A stretch of DNA of 64,000 nucleotides from Photobacterium sanctipauli (GTDB taxonomy: Bacteria; Pseudomonadota; Gammaproteobacteria; Enterobacterales; Vibrionaceae), in contig NZ_PYMA01000020.1 of assembly GCF_003026495.1 (NCBI RefSeq), positions 1 to 64,000 of the forward strand, written 5' to 3'. The notes under the pieces were generated by a model that had not been told where the DNA came from, did no database searches, and saw nothing but the letters and a program-made list of their open reading frames with translations. The translations under genes and the position numbers were made by a program. Shown here one piece after another: positions 29,737-40,077 of the stretch; the first letter of the stretch is position 1; each line of letters begins with the position of its first letter.

Positions 29737-32301
29737 TTGCAGAACTATATTGAAACGCTTAAAAGCAGGCAGACACAGCTTAACGAGCTACGTTTAGAGC
29801 GCGCTCGTGCCGCGATGAATGCGCAATCTGAGCAGGTTTTTAACCTGCTGAGTGTCTTGCTTCACTACAATCACCCATCAGTGCCTGGTTACCTTGACCA
29901 GTCGGTGCCTGTGGGGATAGCGGCGTTTGCCGTTACTGAACAACAGCAGCAATTTATCGATGATTGCGCGTTGGCCTTTTCTACATCTGTTACTCCTCCA
30001 ACCCTTAGCGATGACCAATGTCCTATCCTCGGCCTGTATGCCATGGGCAGTACTTCATCGCTTGGCCAGAGCCTGACCAGCGACCTCGATATCTGGGTGT
30101 GTATCCGCACCGATCTTGCCGCTGATGCCCGCACCGCCCTTGAGGCGAAGTGCTCTTTGATCTCCGAGTGGGCAATGGCACAGGGGGTGGAAGCCAACTT
30201 TTTCCTTATCGACGAAAACCGCTTCCGCGATAACTTTTCCGAGCAGATGACCGGTGAAAACTGTGGCTCAAGCCAGCACTTGCTGCTGCTTGACGAGTTT
30301 TACCGCTCGGCGGTATGCATGGCAGGCCAGCGCTTGCTGTGGTTCATGGTGCCGCCGGAAATGGAAGAGTGTTACGACGAATATATCGATTACCTAGAGC
30401 GTGATGGCTATATCCGTCGTGATGAGTGGATCGACTTCGGCGGCCTGGCCCGCATCCCGGCTGAAGAGTACTTCGGCTCCAGCCTGTGGCAGCTGTACAA
30501 GAGTATCGACTCGCCGTACAAGTCGGTGCTGAAGGCGATTTTGCTTGAAGCCTATTCGTGGGAATATCCGCACACCCAACTGTTGAGCGTGGACGGCAAG
30601 CGCCGCTTCTTTGCGATCGATCGCAACGAGTTCTGCATGGATGCCTACTATCTCATGCTGGAGAAGGTGACGCGCTACCTTGAGCGCATAAACGATCACC
30701 GCCGCCTCGACTTGGTTCGCCGCTGCTTCTACCTTAAAACCCACGAGAAACTGACCCGCGAGCCGGCGTCAGGCTCGGTGCCGTGGCGCCGCAAGGTGCT
30801 GCAGGAGCTAACGGCCGAGTGGCAGTGGCCGCAAGAGGTGTTGCTGGAGCTGGACAACCGCCGCGACTGGAAGGTCGAGCAGGTGAAAAGCGCCCACAAC
30901 GAGCTGCTCGATGCCTTGATGCTGAGCTACCGTAACCTGATCCGCTTTGCCCGCCGCAACAACATTACGTCGGCGATCAGCCCGGAGGATATCAGTATCT
31001 TGGCACGCAAGCTTTACGCTGCGTTCGAGGTGTTGCCTGGTAAGGTGACCCTACTGAACCCGCAGCTGTCGCCGGATCTGCACGAGCAGGACTTGAGCTT
31101 GATCCAAGTACCGGCCGGTCGCACCAATACCGCGGGCTGGTACCTGTACAAGCAGTCGCTTGACCCGATGGCTATTCTAGGCCGCCCTTCGCTGGAGCAT
31201 AACCGCTATTTGAGCAAGTTGGTGGCATGGGCCTATTTCAACGGCCTGCTGACCGAGTCGACCTGCCTGCATGCCGTGGTGCGCGACTCGGCACTGGATA
31301 TCGACAAGCTGTACCAGTTGGTGAGCGATATCCGCAACACGTTCCCGATCCGCCGCCCGCAGCCAAGCCTGCAGGCGTTGTCGAGCCCGTGTGAAATCCG
31401 CCAACTTGGCTTGTTCGTCAACCTCGAAAATGACCCGACCACCGAGCTGAAAAACCGATCGGTGAAGTTTGATTTCAAGAATACCGATATCTTCAGCTAT
31501 GGCTCGGAGCAAACCTGCTTGGTCGGCAGTGTCGATTTGGTCTACCGCAATTCGTGGAACGAAGTGCGTACCCTGAATTTCACCGGCGAAAATGCCATGC
31601 TGGATGCGTTGAAAACCGTGCTGGGCAAGATGCACCAAGATGCCCTGCCGCCGGAATCGGTGGATGTGTTCTGCTACAGCAAGCACATGCGCGGCTTGAT
31701 CCGAAACTTGGTTTACCAACTGGTGGCCGAGTGTATCGAGATGCGCCTCAAGCCGGTGGAGCAGGAGAAGCGTCGACGCTTCAAGGCGATCCGTATCGGT
31801 AAGCAGACCCATGGCTTGTTCTTCGAGCGCCGTGGTGTATCGGTGCAAAAGCTTGAGAATTCGGTGGATTTTTACAGCTGTATCTCAACCAACAAGCTGA
31901 TGGGATCGGCAAACTTGGTGATGGGCAAAACCGACGAGCCGCATCCGCCGGAAATCGTTGATGCTTACGCCAGTGAGGGGTTGATCCAGTTCTTCTTCGA
32001 AGACTGCGATGAAGGGTTCAATATCTATATCCTGGACGAGACCAACCGGGTTGAAGTGTACCGCCAGTGCAACGGCGACAAGGATGAGATGGTCCACGGC
32101 GTGAACCGTTTCTACACCTCGGCCCAGGACCGCTTCAGCTACAGCGCCAACTTTATCAATTTCAACCTGCCGCAGTTCTACGATATCGTGCACAACGAGC
32201 GTGGCGAGCCTCAGGTGCTGCCATACAAGAGTGGCCAGCAAATCCCGCGACGACCGGCGGCAGGGGCCGCCGCAGCTATGATGAGCTTGTCGCCGCGTTA
32301 A
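29737..32301 (+). CDS. cyaA: Adenylate cyclase, class I
   Basis: The 854-residue enzyme makes cAMP from ATP. The N-terminal catalytic half carries MGSTSSLGQS and SDLDIWVCI (nucleotidyltransferase motif with paired Asp); the C-terminal half is the regulatory part that responds to the glucose phosphotransferase protein in E. coli. The chosen TTG gives a protein starting at QNYIETLKSR, the same point and same rare codon as E. coli cyaA, and has GGAAGAG upstream. A TTG 13 codons earlier lacks these features. Confidence 0.95.
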   Translation: MQNYIETLKSRQTQLNELRLERARAAMNAQSEQVFNLLSVLLHYNHPSVPGYLDQSVPVGIAAFAVTEQQQQFIDDCALAFSTSVTPPTLSDDQCPILGLYAMGSTSSLGQSLTSDLDIWVCIRTDLAADARTALEAKCSLISEWAMAQGVEANFFLIDENRFRDNFSEQMTGENCGSSQHLLLLDEFYRSAVCMAGQRLLWFMVPPEMEECYDEYIDYLERDGYIRRDEWIDFGGLARIPAEEYFGSSLWQLYKSIDSPYKSVLKAILLEAYSWEYPHTQLLSVDGKRRFFAIDRNEFCMDAYYLMLEKVTRYLERINDHRRLDLVRRCFYLKTHEKLTREPASGSVPWRRKVLQELTAEWQWPQEVLLELDNRRDWKVEQVKSAHNELLDALMLSYRNLIRFARRNNITSAISPEDISILARKLYAAFEVLPGKVTLLNPQLSPDLHEQDLSLIQVPAGRTNTAGWYLYKQSLDPMAILGRPSLEHNRYLSKLVAWAYFNGLLTESTCLHAVVRDSALDIDKLYQLVSDIRNTFPIRRPQPSLQALSSPCEIRQLGLFVNLENDPTTELKNRSVKFDFKNTDIFSYGSEQTCLVGSVDLVYRNSWNEVRTLNFTGENAMLDALKTVLGKMHQDALPPESVDVFCYSKHMRGLIRNLVYQLVAECIEMRLKPVEQEKRRRFKAIRIGKQTHGLFFERRGVSVQKLENSVDFYSCISTNKLMGSANLVMGKTDEPHPPEIVDAYASEGLIQFFFEDCDEGFNIYILDETNRVEVYRQCNGDKDEMVHGVNRFYTSAQDRFSYSANFINFNLPQFYDIVHNERGEPQVLPYKSGQQIPRRPAAGAAAAMMSLSPR

Positions 32302-32314
32302 CCGTACCGGTAGA

Positions 32315-32629
32315 TTAAGACCAGTCTACCGGCTCTTCTGCATGCAGCGAGCATTCCTGCTTAACCAGTGCAATCAGCTCTGCGCCGCTACGGGTGCAGT
32401 GCCATTCCCCGTCTTTGTATTTGAAGTGGTAGCCGCCCGATTTCGACGCCAGCCAAATTTCATGCAGTGGTTCCTGGCGGTTGATCACGATTTGGCTGCG
32501 GTTCTCAAACTCCAGTGTCAGTACGTTGCCTGTGGTCTCGTATTCGATGTCGGCGCCTGATTCATCAATGCCTTCCTCGATGCTCATGAGCACTTCATCA
32601 GCCAACTTATGAAATTCTGTATCATTCAT
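32315..32629 (-). CDS. cyaY: Frataxin-like protein CyaY
   Basis: The 104-residue frataxin homologue binds iron and modulates Fe-S cluster assembly through IscS. The acidic first helix (FHKLADEVLMSIEEGIDE) and the sheet segment VLTLEFENRSQIVINRQEP with HEIWLASKSGGYHF are typical. A longer frame to 32695 was cut back to the family start MNDTEFH. Confidence 0.95.
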   Translation of the reverse strand: MNDTEFHKLADEVLMSIEEGIDESGADIEYETTGNVLTLEFENRSQIVINRQEPLHEIWLASKSGGYHFKYKDGEWHCTRSGAELIALVKQECSLHAEEPVDWS

Positions 32630-32706
32630 CCCGTTAAGTCCTATTGCTTTTCCTATTCTTGGTGCGATTATAGAGGGCATTGAAATGATAATCACTGGCT
32701 TTCAAA

Positions 32707-32820
32707 ATGCGTAAAGGTTTAATAGCAATTTTTGTACTGAGTATCCTTGCCCTGACTGGTTGTGGTCAGAGCGGGCCGTTATATATGCCTGACGAGTCAG
32801 AGCAGCAGCAACAACAGTAA
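32707..32820 (+). CDS. lptM: LPS-assembly lipoprotein LptM (YifL)
   Basis: The 37-residue lipoprotein has a signal sequence MRKGLIAIFVLSILALTGC with lipobox LTGC, then GQSGPLYMP and a Gln-rich tail. The CGQ-GPLY motif is the LptM hallmark; LptM assists folding of LptD-LptE in the outer membrane. It lies directly before lysA, as in enterics. It is divergent from cyaY. Confidence 0.93.
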   Translation: MRKGLIAIFVLSILALTGCGQSGPLYMPDESEQQQQQ

Positions 32821-32845
32821 GCGTTAAGACAGGGAAGAGACTACA

Positions 32846-34099
32846 TTGGATTACTTTAACTACCAGCAAGACGGCCAACTTTGGGCTGAAGACATTCAAC
32901 TGACTGAACTGGCCGAGCGCTTTGGCACGCCGCTGTACGTATACTCGCGGGCAACACTAGAGCGCCATTGGCATGCTTTTGATCAGGCAGTTGCCAACCA
33001 CCCCCACCTTATCTGCTACGCCGTTAAGGCGAACTCCAACCTTGGCGTCCTCAATGTGCTGGCACGTTTGGGCTCGGGCTTTGACATCGTATCCGGTGGC
33101 GAGCTGGAGCGTGTGGTTGCCGCTGGTGGCGATCCGGCCAAGGTGGTCTTTTCCGGCGTGGGTAAAACCGCGGCGGAAATGCGCCGTGCGTTGGAGCTTG
33201 GGATCAAGTGCTTCAATGTCGAGTCGGAGCCGGAACTGGAGCGCCTGAACCAAGTGGCGGGCGAGATGGGCAAGGTGGCACCGGTATCGCTGCGTATCAA
33301 CCCGGACGTTGATGCCCAGACCCACCCGTATATCTCGACGGGCCTGCGTGACAACAAGTTCGGTATTGCGTTCGACCGCGCGCCGGATGTGTACCGCTTT
33401 GCCCATGGTTTGCCGAACTTGAAAATCACCGGCATGGACTGCCACATCGGCTCGCAGCTGACGGCGATTGACCCCTTCATCGATGCGACCGACCGCCTGC
33501 TGGCACTCATCGATACCCTTAAGGCGGAAGGCATTGAAATCGACCACCTTGATGTGGGTGGTGGCCTGGGCGTGACTTACAGCGACGAGCGTCCGCCGGA
33601 GCCGTCTGATTATGCCAAGGCGTTGCTTGCCCGCTTGACCGACCACGGGGAGCTGGAGCTGATCTTCGAGCCGGGTCGTGCCATTGCCGCCAACGCCGGG
33701 GTGATGCTGACCCGCGTCGAGTACCTCAAGCATACCGAGCACAAGAACTTTGCCATTGTCGATGCGGCGATGAACGACATGATCCGTCCTACGCTATACC
33801 AGGCGTGGCAGGAAATCGTGGCGGTTGACCCGCGTGAAGGCGAGGCGAAAACCTATGATTTCGTTGGGCCTATCTGCGAAACCGGCGACTTTATCGGTAA
33901 AGATCGTGAGCTATGTCTTGCGCCGGGCGATTTGTTGGCGGTTCGTTCGGCGGGCGCCTATGGATTCGTGATGTCCTCAAACTATAATACCCGGGTAAGA
34001 GCCGCAGAAATTATGGTCGATGGCTCGCAGGCTCACGTTGTGCGTGAGCGCGAGGAGTTGGCGCAGTTATGGCAATCTGAGCATCTGTTGCCAGAATAA
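32846..34099 (+). CDS. lysA: Diaminopimelate decarboxylase
   Basis: The 417-residue PLP enzyme makes lysine from meso-diaminopimelate. The PLP lysine is in CYAVKANSN, the glycine-rich phosphate loop is GGGLGVTY, and the active-site motif is GPICETGDF. The start is TTG with GGAAGAG upstream; the frame begins [14 protein letters not shown] as in relatives. It lies 25 nt after lptM. Confidence 0.96.
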   Translation: MDYFNYQQDGQLWAEDIQLTELAERFGTPLYVYSRATLERHWHAFDQAVANHPHLICYAVKANSNLGVLNVLARLGSGFDIVSGGELERVVAAGGDPAKVVFSGVGKTAAEMRRALELGIKCFNVESEPELERLNQVAGEMGKVAPVSLRINPDVDAQTHPYISTGLRDNKFGIAFDRAPDVYRFAHGLPNLKITGMDCHIGSQLTAIDPFIDATDRLLALIDTLKAEGIEIDHLDVGGGLGVTYSDERPPEPSDYAKALLARLTDHGELELIFEPGRAIAANAGVMLTRVEYLKHTEHKNFAIVDAAMNDMIRPTLYQAWQEIVAVDPREGEAKTYDFVGPICETGDFIGKDRELCLAPGDLLAVRSAGAYGFVMSSNYNTRVRAAEIMVDGSQAHVVREREELAQLWQSEHLLPE

Positions 34100-34113
34100 C
34101 GATAAGGAACATC

Positions 34114-34944
34114 ATGCAGGTTAATTTTTCCAAAATGCATGGCCTAGGCAACGACTTTATGGTGGTCGATTGCGTAACCCAAAACGTCTTCTTTTCGCCG
34201 GATTGTATCCGGCGATTGGCTGATCGCCATCGCGGTATTGGCTTCGACCAGCTGTTGGTGGTCGAGCCGCCTTACGATCCTGAAACTGACTTCCACTACC
34301 GCATTTTCAATGCCGACGGCAGCGAGGTGGAGCAGTGCGGCAATGGCGCGCGCTGTTTTGCCCGCTTCGTTTGGATGAAGGGGCTCACCAATAAATACCA
34401 TATTTCGGTGAGCACCAAAGCCGGCAAGATGATCTTGAAGCTGGAAAACGACAACCAGGTCTCCGTGAATATGGGCGTGCCTGAATTCGAGCCGAGCAAG
34501 ATCCCGCTCAAGGCCAAGCAGGCTGAAAAAACCTACTTGCTTCGCGCAGGCGACAAAACCTTGTTCTGTGGCGCGGTTAGCATGGGCAACCCCCATTGCG
34601 TCACCGTGGTCGATGATGTTGCCACTGTCGATGTCGATAACTTGGGGCCGTTGCTGGAATCCCACGAGCGCTTCCCGGAGCGGGTGAATGCCGGCTTTAT
34701 GCAGGTGTGCAACCGTGGCGAGATCAAGCTGCGGGTCTACGAGCGCGGCGCCGGTGAAACCCAGGCTTGCGGCAGTGGCGCGTGCGCCGCGGTCGCTATC
34801 GGTCAGTTGCAGGGCCTACTCGATGAAAACGTCAAGGTAACCCTCCCTGGCGGTGATTTGCATATCCGCTGGCAGGGTAAGGGGCAGCCGCTATATATGA
34901 CAGGGCCGGTAGCCCATGTCTTCGATGGACAAATTGTATTATGA
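34114..34944 (+). CDS. dapF: Diaminopimelate epimerase
   Basis: The 276-residue cofactor-independent enzyme converts LL- to meso-diaminopimelate. Both catalytic Cys are present: [13 protein letters not shown] and [10 protein letters not shown]. The N-terminus [15 protein letters not shown] is canonical. The gene is 14 nt after lysA and overlaps the next gene by 4 nt. Confidence 0.97.
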   Translation: MQVNFSKMHGLGNDFMVVDCVTQNVFFSPDCIRRLADRHRGIGFDQLLVVEPPYDPETDFHYRIFNADGSEVEQCGNGARCFARFVWMKGLTNKYHISVSTKAGKMILKLENDNQVSVNMGVPEFEPSKIPLKAKQAEKTYLLRAGDKTLFCGAVSMGNPHCVTVVDDVATVDVDNLGPLLESHERFPERVNAGFMQVCNRGEIKLRVYERGAGETQACGSGACAAVAIGQLQGLLDENVKVTLPGGDLHIRWQGKGQPLYMTGPVAHVFDGQIVL

Positions 34945-35645
34945 CCGATGTATACCAGTTCGATGCGCTGTCGCCGGCGCAGACAACTGAGTTATCTGAA
35001 CAGGATGTGGCTGACTTTCTCCAGGCCCATCCTGATTTTTTTATTCGCCACCCTGATCTGCTGACCCGAATTCAGGTCCACCATGCCGATCGCGGCGTGG
35101 TGTCGCTGGTGGATATTCAGCTTGAGCGCTTGCGCGCGCAGGTTGGCGAGCTTGAGGGCAAAATGGCGGATTTGGTGAGTGCCGCGGCCAAGAACAGCCA
35201 GCTGTTTGATATTTTCGCCCAAGCCCAGCAGCAACTTTTCCAAACCCATAATATCTACCAGGCACTGTTGGTGCTCGAGGAGTTGGCCGAGCAGCTTGGG
35301 CTGGAAGTTAGCCTGCGCCTGTTCGATAGCCTTGATGAGCAGCTGTTCCTCGACCGCCGGGAGTTCGAGGGAATGCGTCGCTCCCGCTTGGTATCCCGCC
35401 CGGTTTACCTAGGACGCTTGCGCAAGCAAGAAAGTGAGCTCTTGTTTGAGCAACCGCCTCACCTTGGCTCGTTCGTGGTATTGCCGCTCGGTGGCAACGA
35501 GCGCCCGATAGGCGTGCTGAGCTTTGCCAGTGTCGATGGCGGCCACTTCCAGCCGGAAATGGATACGCTATTTGTCGAGCAGTTGGCGCACGTCCTGGCG
35601 CGCTTGATCCACCACTGGGAATATACCCGCGAGGTTCTTGAGTGA
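34941..35645 (+). CDS. DUF484 family protein
   Basis: The 234-residue cytoplasmic protein has an N-terminal helical part ([20 protein letters not shown]), a coiled coil (about 50-75) and a GAF-like C-terminal domain. It is consistently found between dapF and xerC, here overlapping both by 4 nt. The function is unknown; co-translation suggests a link to cell-wall precursor supply or chromosome resolution. Confidence 0.92.
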   Translation: MTDVYQFDALSPAQTTELSEQDVADFLQAHPDFFIRHPDLLTRIQVHHADRGVVSLVDIQLERLRAQVGELEGKMADLVSAAAKNSQLFDIFAQAQQQLFQTHNIYQALLVLEELAEQLGLEVSLRLFDSLDEQLFLDRREFEGMRRSRLVSRPVYLGRLRKQESELLFEQPPHLGSFVVLPLGGNERPIGVLSFASVDGGHFQPEMDTLFVEQLAHVLARLIHHWEYTREVLE

Positions 35646-36553
35646 GCCTGCCGCGAGGGCTGGAAAAGCCGCTAGAGCGATTTTACGAGTACTTGCGCAG
35701 CGAGCGCGAGCTTAGCTTGCATACCCAGCAAAACTACAAGCGCCAGCTGACGACGTTGGCCGAGCAGCTGGTGGAGCTCGGTGTGGATGAGTGGCAGGTG
35801 GTGGACGCCGGTTGGGTTCGCCAACTGGCGAGCAAGGGGATGCGAGATGGCCTGAAGGCCAGCAGCCTATCGATGCGCCTCTCTGCCCTGCGCAGCTTTT
35901 TCGACTACCTGGTGTCTCAAGGCTACCTCAAGGCAAACCCGGCTAAGGGGGTGTCGGCACCGCGCAAGGCAAGGCCGTTGCCGAAGAACCTGGATGTCGA
36001 TGAAATGGATCAGCTGCTCAGTGTGGATGAGGATGATCCGCTGGCCATTCGCGACCGGGCGATGATGGAATTGATGTATGGTGCCGGCCTGCGCTTGGCC
36101 GAGCTGGTGGCGCTTGACGTCAAGCATGTCAGCTTGCGCAAGGGCGACCTGCGGGTGATTGGTAAGGGTGACAAGGAGCGCATTGTCCCGTTTGCCGGGT
36201 TGGCCCGCGAATGGGTCGGCCATTGGCTGAAAGTGCGGGGCCAGCTGGCGGCGCCAGACGAGCCGGGGCTGTTTGTTTCCAAGCTTGGGCAGCGCATTTC
36301 TAACCGTAATGTCCAAAAAAGGATGGCGGAGTGGGGTCAGAAGCAGGCGGTGTCGAGCCATATCAACCCGCACAAACTGCGCCACAGCTTTGCCACTCAT
36401 ATGTTGGAGTCGTCGGGTGATCTGCGTGCGGTGCAAGAATTGCTGGGCCATGCCAACCTGTCGACAACCCAAATTTATACCCATTTGGATTTCCAACATT
36501 TGGCAAAGGTGTATGATGATGCCCACCCTAGGGCAAAGCGCAACAAGCGCTAG
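35642..36553 (+). CDS. xerC: Tyrosine recombinase XerC
   Basis: The 303-residue recombinase acts with XerD at dif to resolve chromosome dimers. The SAM-like core-binding domain (about 10-100) is followed by the catalytic domain with [13 protein letters not shown] (Arg), [12 protein letters not shown] (His, Arg), [15 protein letters not shown] (His, Tyr nucleophile). It begins with GTG overlapping the DUF484 stop. Confidence 0.96.
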   Translation: MSLPRGLEKPLERFYEYLRSERELSLHTQQNYKRQLTTLAEQLVELGVDEWQVVDAGWVRQLASKGMRDGLKASSLSMRLSALRSFFDYLVSQGYLKANPAKGVSAPRKARPLPKNLDVDEMDQLLSVDEDDPLAIRDRAMMELMYGAGLRLAELVALDVKHVSLRKGDLRVIGKGDKERIVPFAGLAREWVGHWLKVRGQLAAPDEPGLFVSKLGQRISNRNVQKRMAEWGQKQAVSSHINPHKLRHSFATHMLESSGDLRAVQELLGHANLSTTQIYTHLDFQHLAKVYDDAHPRAKRNKR

Positions 36554-36585
36554 TACCGTAACCAATGTGGAGCCGTTCACCAACC

Positions 36586-37314
36586 ATGCAGTTTTATTGC
36601 CGCTTGCCAGCCCCGAAAGCCCTGACCTTCGATCTTGACGACACCTTGTATGATAACCGCCCGGTGATCCGCCGTGCCGAGCAGGCGATGCATGACTGGC
36701 TGGCCGAACACCACCCCGCCACGCATGGCGTTGGGCGCGGGCGTTGGTTATCGTTGAAGCTGGCGTTGGCCAAGGCCGATCCGTACTTGCGCCATGATGT
36801 CACCCTATGGCGGTTCGAGTTGCTGAAAATTGGCTTGATGCAGCTCGGCTATTCATTGGCCGCTGCCCAATCGGCTGCACGCGATGGTGTCGAAGTGGTG
36901 TTGGAGGTGCGCAACCGGGTTGATGTGCCGCAGGAAACCCATCGGGTCATGTCTCAACTGGCCAAGCAATTGCCGCTGGTGGCGATCACCAATGGCAATG
37001 TCGATATTGAGAAGATAGGCCTCGGCCAGTATTTTGATGCGGTGCTGATGGCGGGACGGGATGGGTTGGCCAAGCCCGAGCCGGGTTTGTTCGCCAAGGC
37101 GGCATCTCACCTGGCGCTTGCCCCGCAGGATATTTTGCATGTTGGCGATCACCTGGTGACCGATGTCGGCGGCGCCAAGCGCAATGGCTTCAGGGCGTGT
37201 TGGTATAACGACCAGCAGCGCCAACTGCGCAGCGAGCCGAGGGCGAAGTGGTTGCCGGATGTCGAGATCGGCCAGCTGTCGCAGCTACTGCCGTTGGTTG
37301 GGGAGCAGCCTTAG
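36586..37314 (+). CDS. yigB: HAD-superfamily phosphatase YigB
   Basis: The 242-residue HAD hydrolase has motif I TFDLDDTLYDNRP, motif II VAITNGN and motif IV HVGDHLVTDVGGAK. In E. coli YigB dephosphorylates the riboflavin precursor and FMN. The ATG at 36586 (MQFYCRL) is used because relatives begin at this point; an ATG 7 codons earlier is possible. Confidence 0.9.
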   Translation: MQFYCRLPAPKALTFDLDDTLYDNRPVIRRAEQAMHDWLAEHHPATHGVGRGRWLSLKLALAKADPYLRHDVTLWRFELLKIGLMQLGYSLAAAQSAARDGVEVVLEVRNRVDVPQETHRVMSQLAKQLPLVAITNGNVDIEKIGLGQYFDAVLMAGRDGLAKPEPGLFAKAASHLALAPQDILHVGDHLVTDVGGAKRNGFRACWYNDQQRQLRSEPRAKWLPDVEIGQLSQLLPLVGEQP

Positions 37315-37339
37315 CGCGTACTAAAACGTGTGGAATGAC

Positions 37340-37366
37340 AAAAGGACAGCCCGGGCTGTCCTTTTT
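37340..37366. terminator. Bidirectional terminator between yigB and the bufferin-type operon
   Basis: AAAGGACAGCCC/GGGCTGTCCTTT is a perfect palindrome with flanking T and A runs. It separates convergent transcripts. Confidence 0.88.
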
Positions 37367-37405
37367 GTTATCGGTATGGTTGGCGCGCTGGTGCTGGTTA
37401 TTCGC

Positions 37406-37861
37406 CTACTCGAGTAAGCTCTGTTTCGGCTCGCTGCTGATCAGGCGGTCAAGCGAAATCATGCCTGCCCCCCAGAACACATTAACCAGCATCATCATGC
37501 CCCACAGCTGGTGGTCGAAGAAGCCCCTTTCCCATAGCAGCGGGTAAGACACCACGGCAATAATATTGAAAACAAACAGCACCAGCGCCATTGGGCGGGT
37601 AAACAGGCCGAGGGCGAGGAATACCGGCAAAATGAGCTCGGCGGCCGTACCCATATAAGCCGCGAGTTGCCAAGGAAGTAGCGGTACCTGGTATTCGTAC
37701 TCAAACAGGTACAGGGTACTATCCCAGCTTGAATACTTGACCATCCCAGACTTGAAGAAGGCCCAAGCGACCCATAAGCGGGTGAACAGCAAAAGCAGCG
37801 GGATCAGGGGATCGGTGATCTTTTGGGCGGTGGGATCAATTTGTTTGAAAAAGTTCAGCAT
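37406..37861 (-). CDS. DoxX-family membrane protein of the bufferin-type operon
   Basis: The 151-residue protein has four membrane helices typical of DoxX (RLWVAWAFFKSGMVKYSSW at the first helix). It is the last gene of the operon, directly after the DUF2063 gene. DoxX proteins accompany DUF692/DUF2063 genes in many such loci. The start at 37861 places GAGGGAG 7 nt upstream; an ATG two codons earlier overlaps the previous stop but is too close to that site. Confidence 0.88.
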   Translation of the reverse strand: MLNFFKQIDPTAQKITDPLIPLLLLFTRLWVAWAFFKSGMVKYSSWDSTLYLFEYEYQVPLLPWQLAAYMGTAAELILPVFLALGLFTRPMALVLFVFNIIAVVSYPLLWERGFFDHQLWGMMMLVNVFWGAGMISLDRLISSEPKQSLLE

Positions 37862-37863
37862 GC

Positions 37864-38631
37864 TCATTCTCCCTCGGGCAAGCCGCAAATATCGGCAAAG
37901 GCGTGTTGTTGGATCAGCTCGCCCAGCAATGCCAGCATCTCAGGGGTGGCATCGGCGAGAGTCTGTTGGTTTTGGCAAAGCCTAACCAGTGCAGTGGCAT
38001 CATGGCTGGTGTTGAGAACCACAACTTGTTCCGGGTGGTGCTGGATAATGGCCGACTCCGGCTGGGACAGGTCGATCTCCTCGACTGCGTCACGGGTGAT
38101 CATCTGCCAGATACTGGCCACCGGGTAGGCCGAATCGAAGCAGCGCGTCGGTGCCGCGACGGTGAGGTGCAAGGTCGGCAGGTTGTCTTCGGTCACCAGT
38201 GCCAATTTCTCCAGCGGGAACTGCGGGGCGACGGCGGCCTGGTGGCTGACCCTGTCGACGCACCATTCCAACCTTGCCAGGTCGGCGAGGTAGGGTACGG
38301 CTTGGCATAGTTCGGGCTGGCCCTCGATACTCGCGGCAAAGCCTTCGCCGTAGTGGCTGACATCCCCCTCGGTCAAAGGGACGCTAAGTACATGCTGGCG
38401 GGCGAGTTGGGCAAAGCACTCCTCACCAACCACGGCCAGTGTGCAGGGGTAAGTGGCTTCCAGCACCTCCGATAAGCTCATAATAAAATTGTTGCGGTAG
38501 ATCTGGATGAGCTGCTCGGCTGGAAAGTGGCCGTCGTTGATTTGCGAGCTGGCAGGGCTGGGTTGGTAATGCAGCGCCTTGGCAAAATCTTGCTGGAGTT
38601 GCTGCAATGGGCTAGGTGATGACTTGTCCAT
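37864..38631 (-). CDS. bufC: DUF2063 partner protein (BufC/HvfC type)
   Basis: The 255-residue protein has an N-terminal DUF2063 helical domain (about 8-95, including YRNNFIMSLSEVLEATYP) and a second alpha/beta domain. It was once called a DNA-binding domain, but family work shows it acts as the partner that brings the precursor peptide to the MNIO enzyme. Its start overlaps the bufB gene by 20 nt, indicating coupled translation and a working complex. Confidence 0.88.
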   Translation of the reverse strand: MDKSSPSPLQQLQQDFAKALHYQPSPASSQINDGHFPAEQLIQIYRNNFIMSLSEVLEATYPCTLAVVGEECFAQLARQHVLSVPLTEGDVSHYGEGFAASIEGQPELCQAVPYLADLARLEWCVDRVSHQAAVAPQFPLEKLALVTEDNLPTLHLTVAAPTRCFDSAYPVASIWQMITRDAVEEIDLSQPESAIIQHHPEQVVVLNTSHDATALVRLCQNQQTLADATPEMLALLGELIQQHAFADICGLPEGE

Positions 38632-39469
38632 GTTTCGCCTCCTGCTTGATGATGAGTTCAGCTTTTCGGGCTTCGGTCAATAGCACGGGTAATGGCGGAA
38701 TATCGAGATCCCATTCGATCAGGGTCGGGACCGCGCCATGTTGCTGTACCCAGCGTTGGTATAGCTGCCAAACGGGTTCGCTAACTGGTTGGCTATGGGT
38801 ATCAATCCAGATCTCGCCGCCGTCGACCTGCTTGATGGTAAACCCAGCCAAATGGATTTCTTTTACCGCGTCGGCATCAAAGGCTGCGATGTATTTGTCG
38901 CAATCAAAACCGTGGTTGAAGCCGCTCACGTAGATGTTGTTCAAATCAAGCAACAAGCCACACCCGGTGCGTTGCTGTACCTGGTGCAGGAACTCCCATT
39001 CCGGGATCGTGGAATGGCTGAAACTCAGGTAGCTCGACGGGTTCTCGATAAGCATCTGCCTGCCGAGGTAGTCCTGAACTTGCGATACCTTCTGGCAAAA
39101 AAGTTCAAGCGCCTCTTCGGTGTAGGGCAAGGGCAGCAAGTCGTTAAAAAATTGCCCGTCAACCGAACTCCAGCTCAGGTGGTCGGAAACGGCAATGGGG
39201 TCGACTTCATCTACCAGCTGCTTTAGTTGCGAAAGGTGCTGAGTATCAAGGGGATCGGCCGAGCCCAGTGATAAACCTATCCCGTGGCAACTGATTGGGT
39301 AGTGGCTGGCCAGCGCCCTGAGTTGCTGGCGGGCTGGCGAAGCGGTAACAAAGTAGTTCTCGCTATGGATTTCCAACCAGCCTACCCGGGGCTGCTCTGC
39401 CAATACTTGCTGGACATGGGGGGAGCGAAGCCCCACCCCAACGATCCTATCGGATGCAAGCCTGCTCAA
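38612..39469 (-). CDS. bufB: MNIO (DUF692) multinuclear iron oxidative enzyme (BufB/HvfB type)
   Basis: The 285-residue TIM-barrel protein belongs to the DUF692 family, which uses two or three irons to oxidise Cys in peptides. Candidate metal ligands are conserved: EIHSENY, SCHGIG, SDHLSW, IENPSSY, LLDLNNIYV, KEIHLAGF, DTHS and LIEWD. The start is TTG immediately after the precursor stop (TAATTG), with GAGG upstream; no ATG lies near the N-terminus. By analogy with characterised bufferins it should convert precursor Cys to thiooxazole-like rings. Confidence 0.92.
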   Translation of the reverse strand: MSRLASDRIVGVGLRSPHVQQVLAEQPRVGWLEIHSENYFVTASPARQQLRALASHYPISCHGIGLSLGSADPLDTQHLSQLKQLVDEVDPIAVSDHLSWSSVDGQFFNDLLPLPYTEEALELFCQKVSQVQDYLGRQMLIENPSSYLSFSHSTIPEWEFLHQVQQRTGCGLLLDLNNIYVSGFNHGFDCDKYIAAFDADAVKEIHLAGFTIKQVDGGEIWIDTHSQPVSEPVWQLYQRWVQQHGAVPTLIEWDLDIPPLPVLLTEARKAELIIKQEAKHGQVIT

Positions 39470-39730
39470 TTATTTCGCCTCGCTTGAGCTACCGTTCAGG
39501 CGCTCACATAGTCCTTTCGGTACCATGATGAAAGCATCCTTTTGGCCATCGACCTTAGAGGTACCGGCACAAGAACTGGTCTTGGTCGCACAGTCGTTTT
39601 TACCGGCTTTCGCCACGCCGTAGCACTTCTCTTTCTCTGCTGCGACGGCTGAGGTGGTGGTCAGGGCAGTACCCGCTAGGGCAAGTAGGCCTGAAACAGC
39701 AGTGGCAACGGCAATATTAGACTTTTTCAT
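39470..39730 (-). CDS. bufA: Bufferin-type precursor peptide (DUF2282), copy 2
   Basis: The 86-residue precursor has a Sec signal (about 1-31, [20 protein letters not shown], cut near AVAA) and a core with four Cys at 36, 47, 54 and 75 in EKCYG, NDCAT, SSCAG and GLCER. This pattern is that of DUF2282 bufferins, periplasmic copper-binding modified peptides. The core is nearly identical to copy 1 while signal peptides and C-terminal ends differ. AAGGAAG is the ribosome site. Confidence 0.92.
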   Translation of the reverse strand: MKKSNIAVATAVSGLLALAGTALTTTSAVAAEKEKCYGVAKAGKNDCATKTSSCAGTSKVDGQKDAFIMVPKGLCERLNGSSSEAK

Positions 39731-39784
39731 AACACTTCCTTTTTATGGCTGATGAGCTGACTTAATAGGGATTGGGGAGGTCGC

Positions 39785-40051
39785 TTAAGATGAGCTTGTT
39801 GAACCACCGTTTAGGCGATCACACATACCTTTAGGAACCATGATGAAGGCGTCTTTCTGGCCGTCGACTTTAGAGGTACCGGCACAAGAGCTGGTTTTGG
39901 TTGCACAGTCGTTTTTACCGGCCTTGGCAACGCCGTAGCATTTTTCCTTGGCTTCTGCCGCAACGGCAGTCGATGTGGTGGCGGCAGTACCAGCAAGGGC
40001 CAATAAACCAGTTACAGCTGTCGCTAGGGCGATGTTAGTAGTCTTTTTCAT
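39785..40051 (-). CDS. bufA: Bufferin-type precursor peptide (DUF2282), copy 1
   Basis: This is the first gene of the operon: an 88-residue precursor with a Sec signal ending near AVAA and four Cys at 38, 49, 56 and 77. From EKCYG to the last Cys it differs from copy 2 by a single residue (Met for Leu before the final Cys). The second ATG (40051) is used because GAGGA lies 6 nt upstream; an ATG two codons earlier touches that site. Confidence 0.92.
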   Translation of the reverse strand: MKKTTNIALATAVTGLLALAGTAATTSTAVAAEAKEKCYGVAKAGKNDCATKTSSCAGTSKVDGQKDAFIMVPKGMCDRLNGGSTSSS

Positions 40052-40077
40052 GTTCATTCCTCTTTAATACGCTGACT

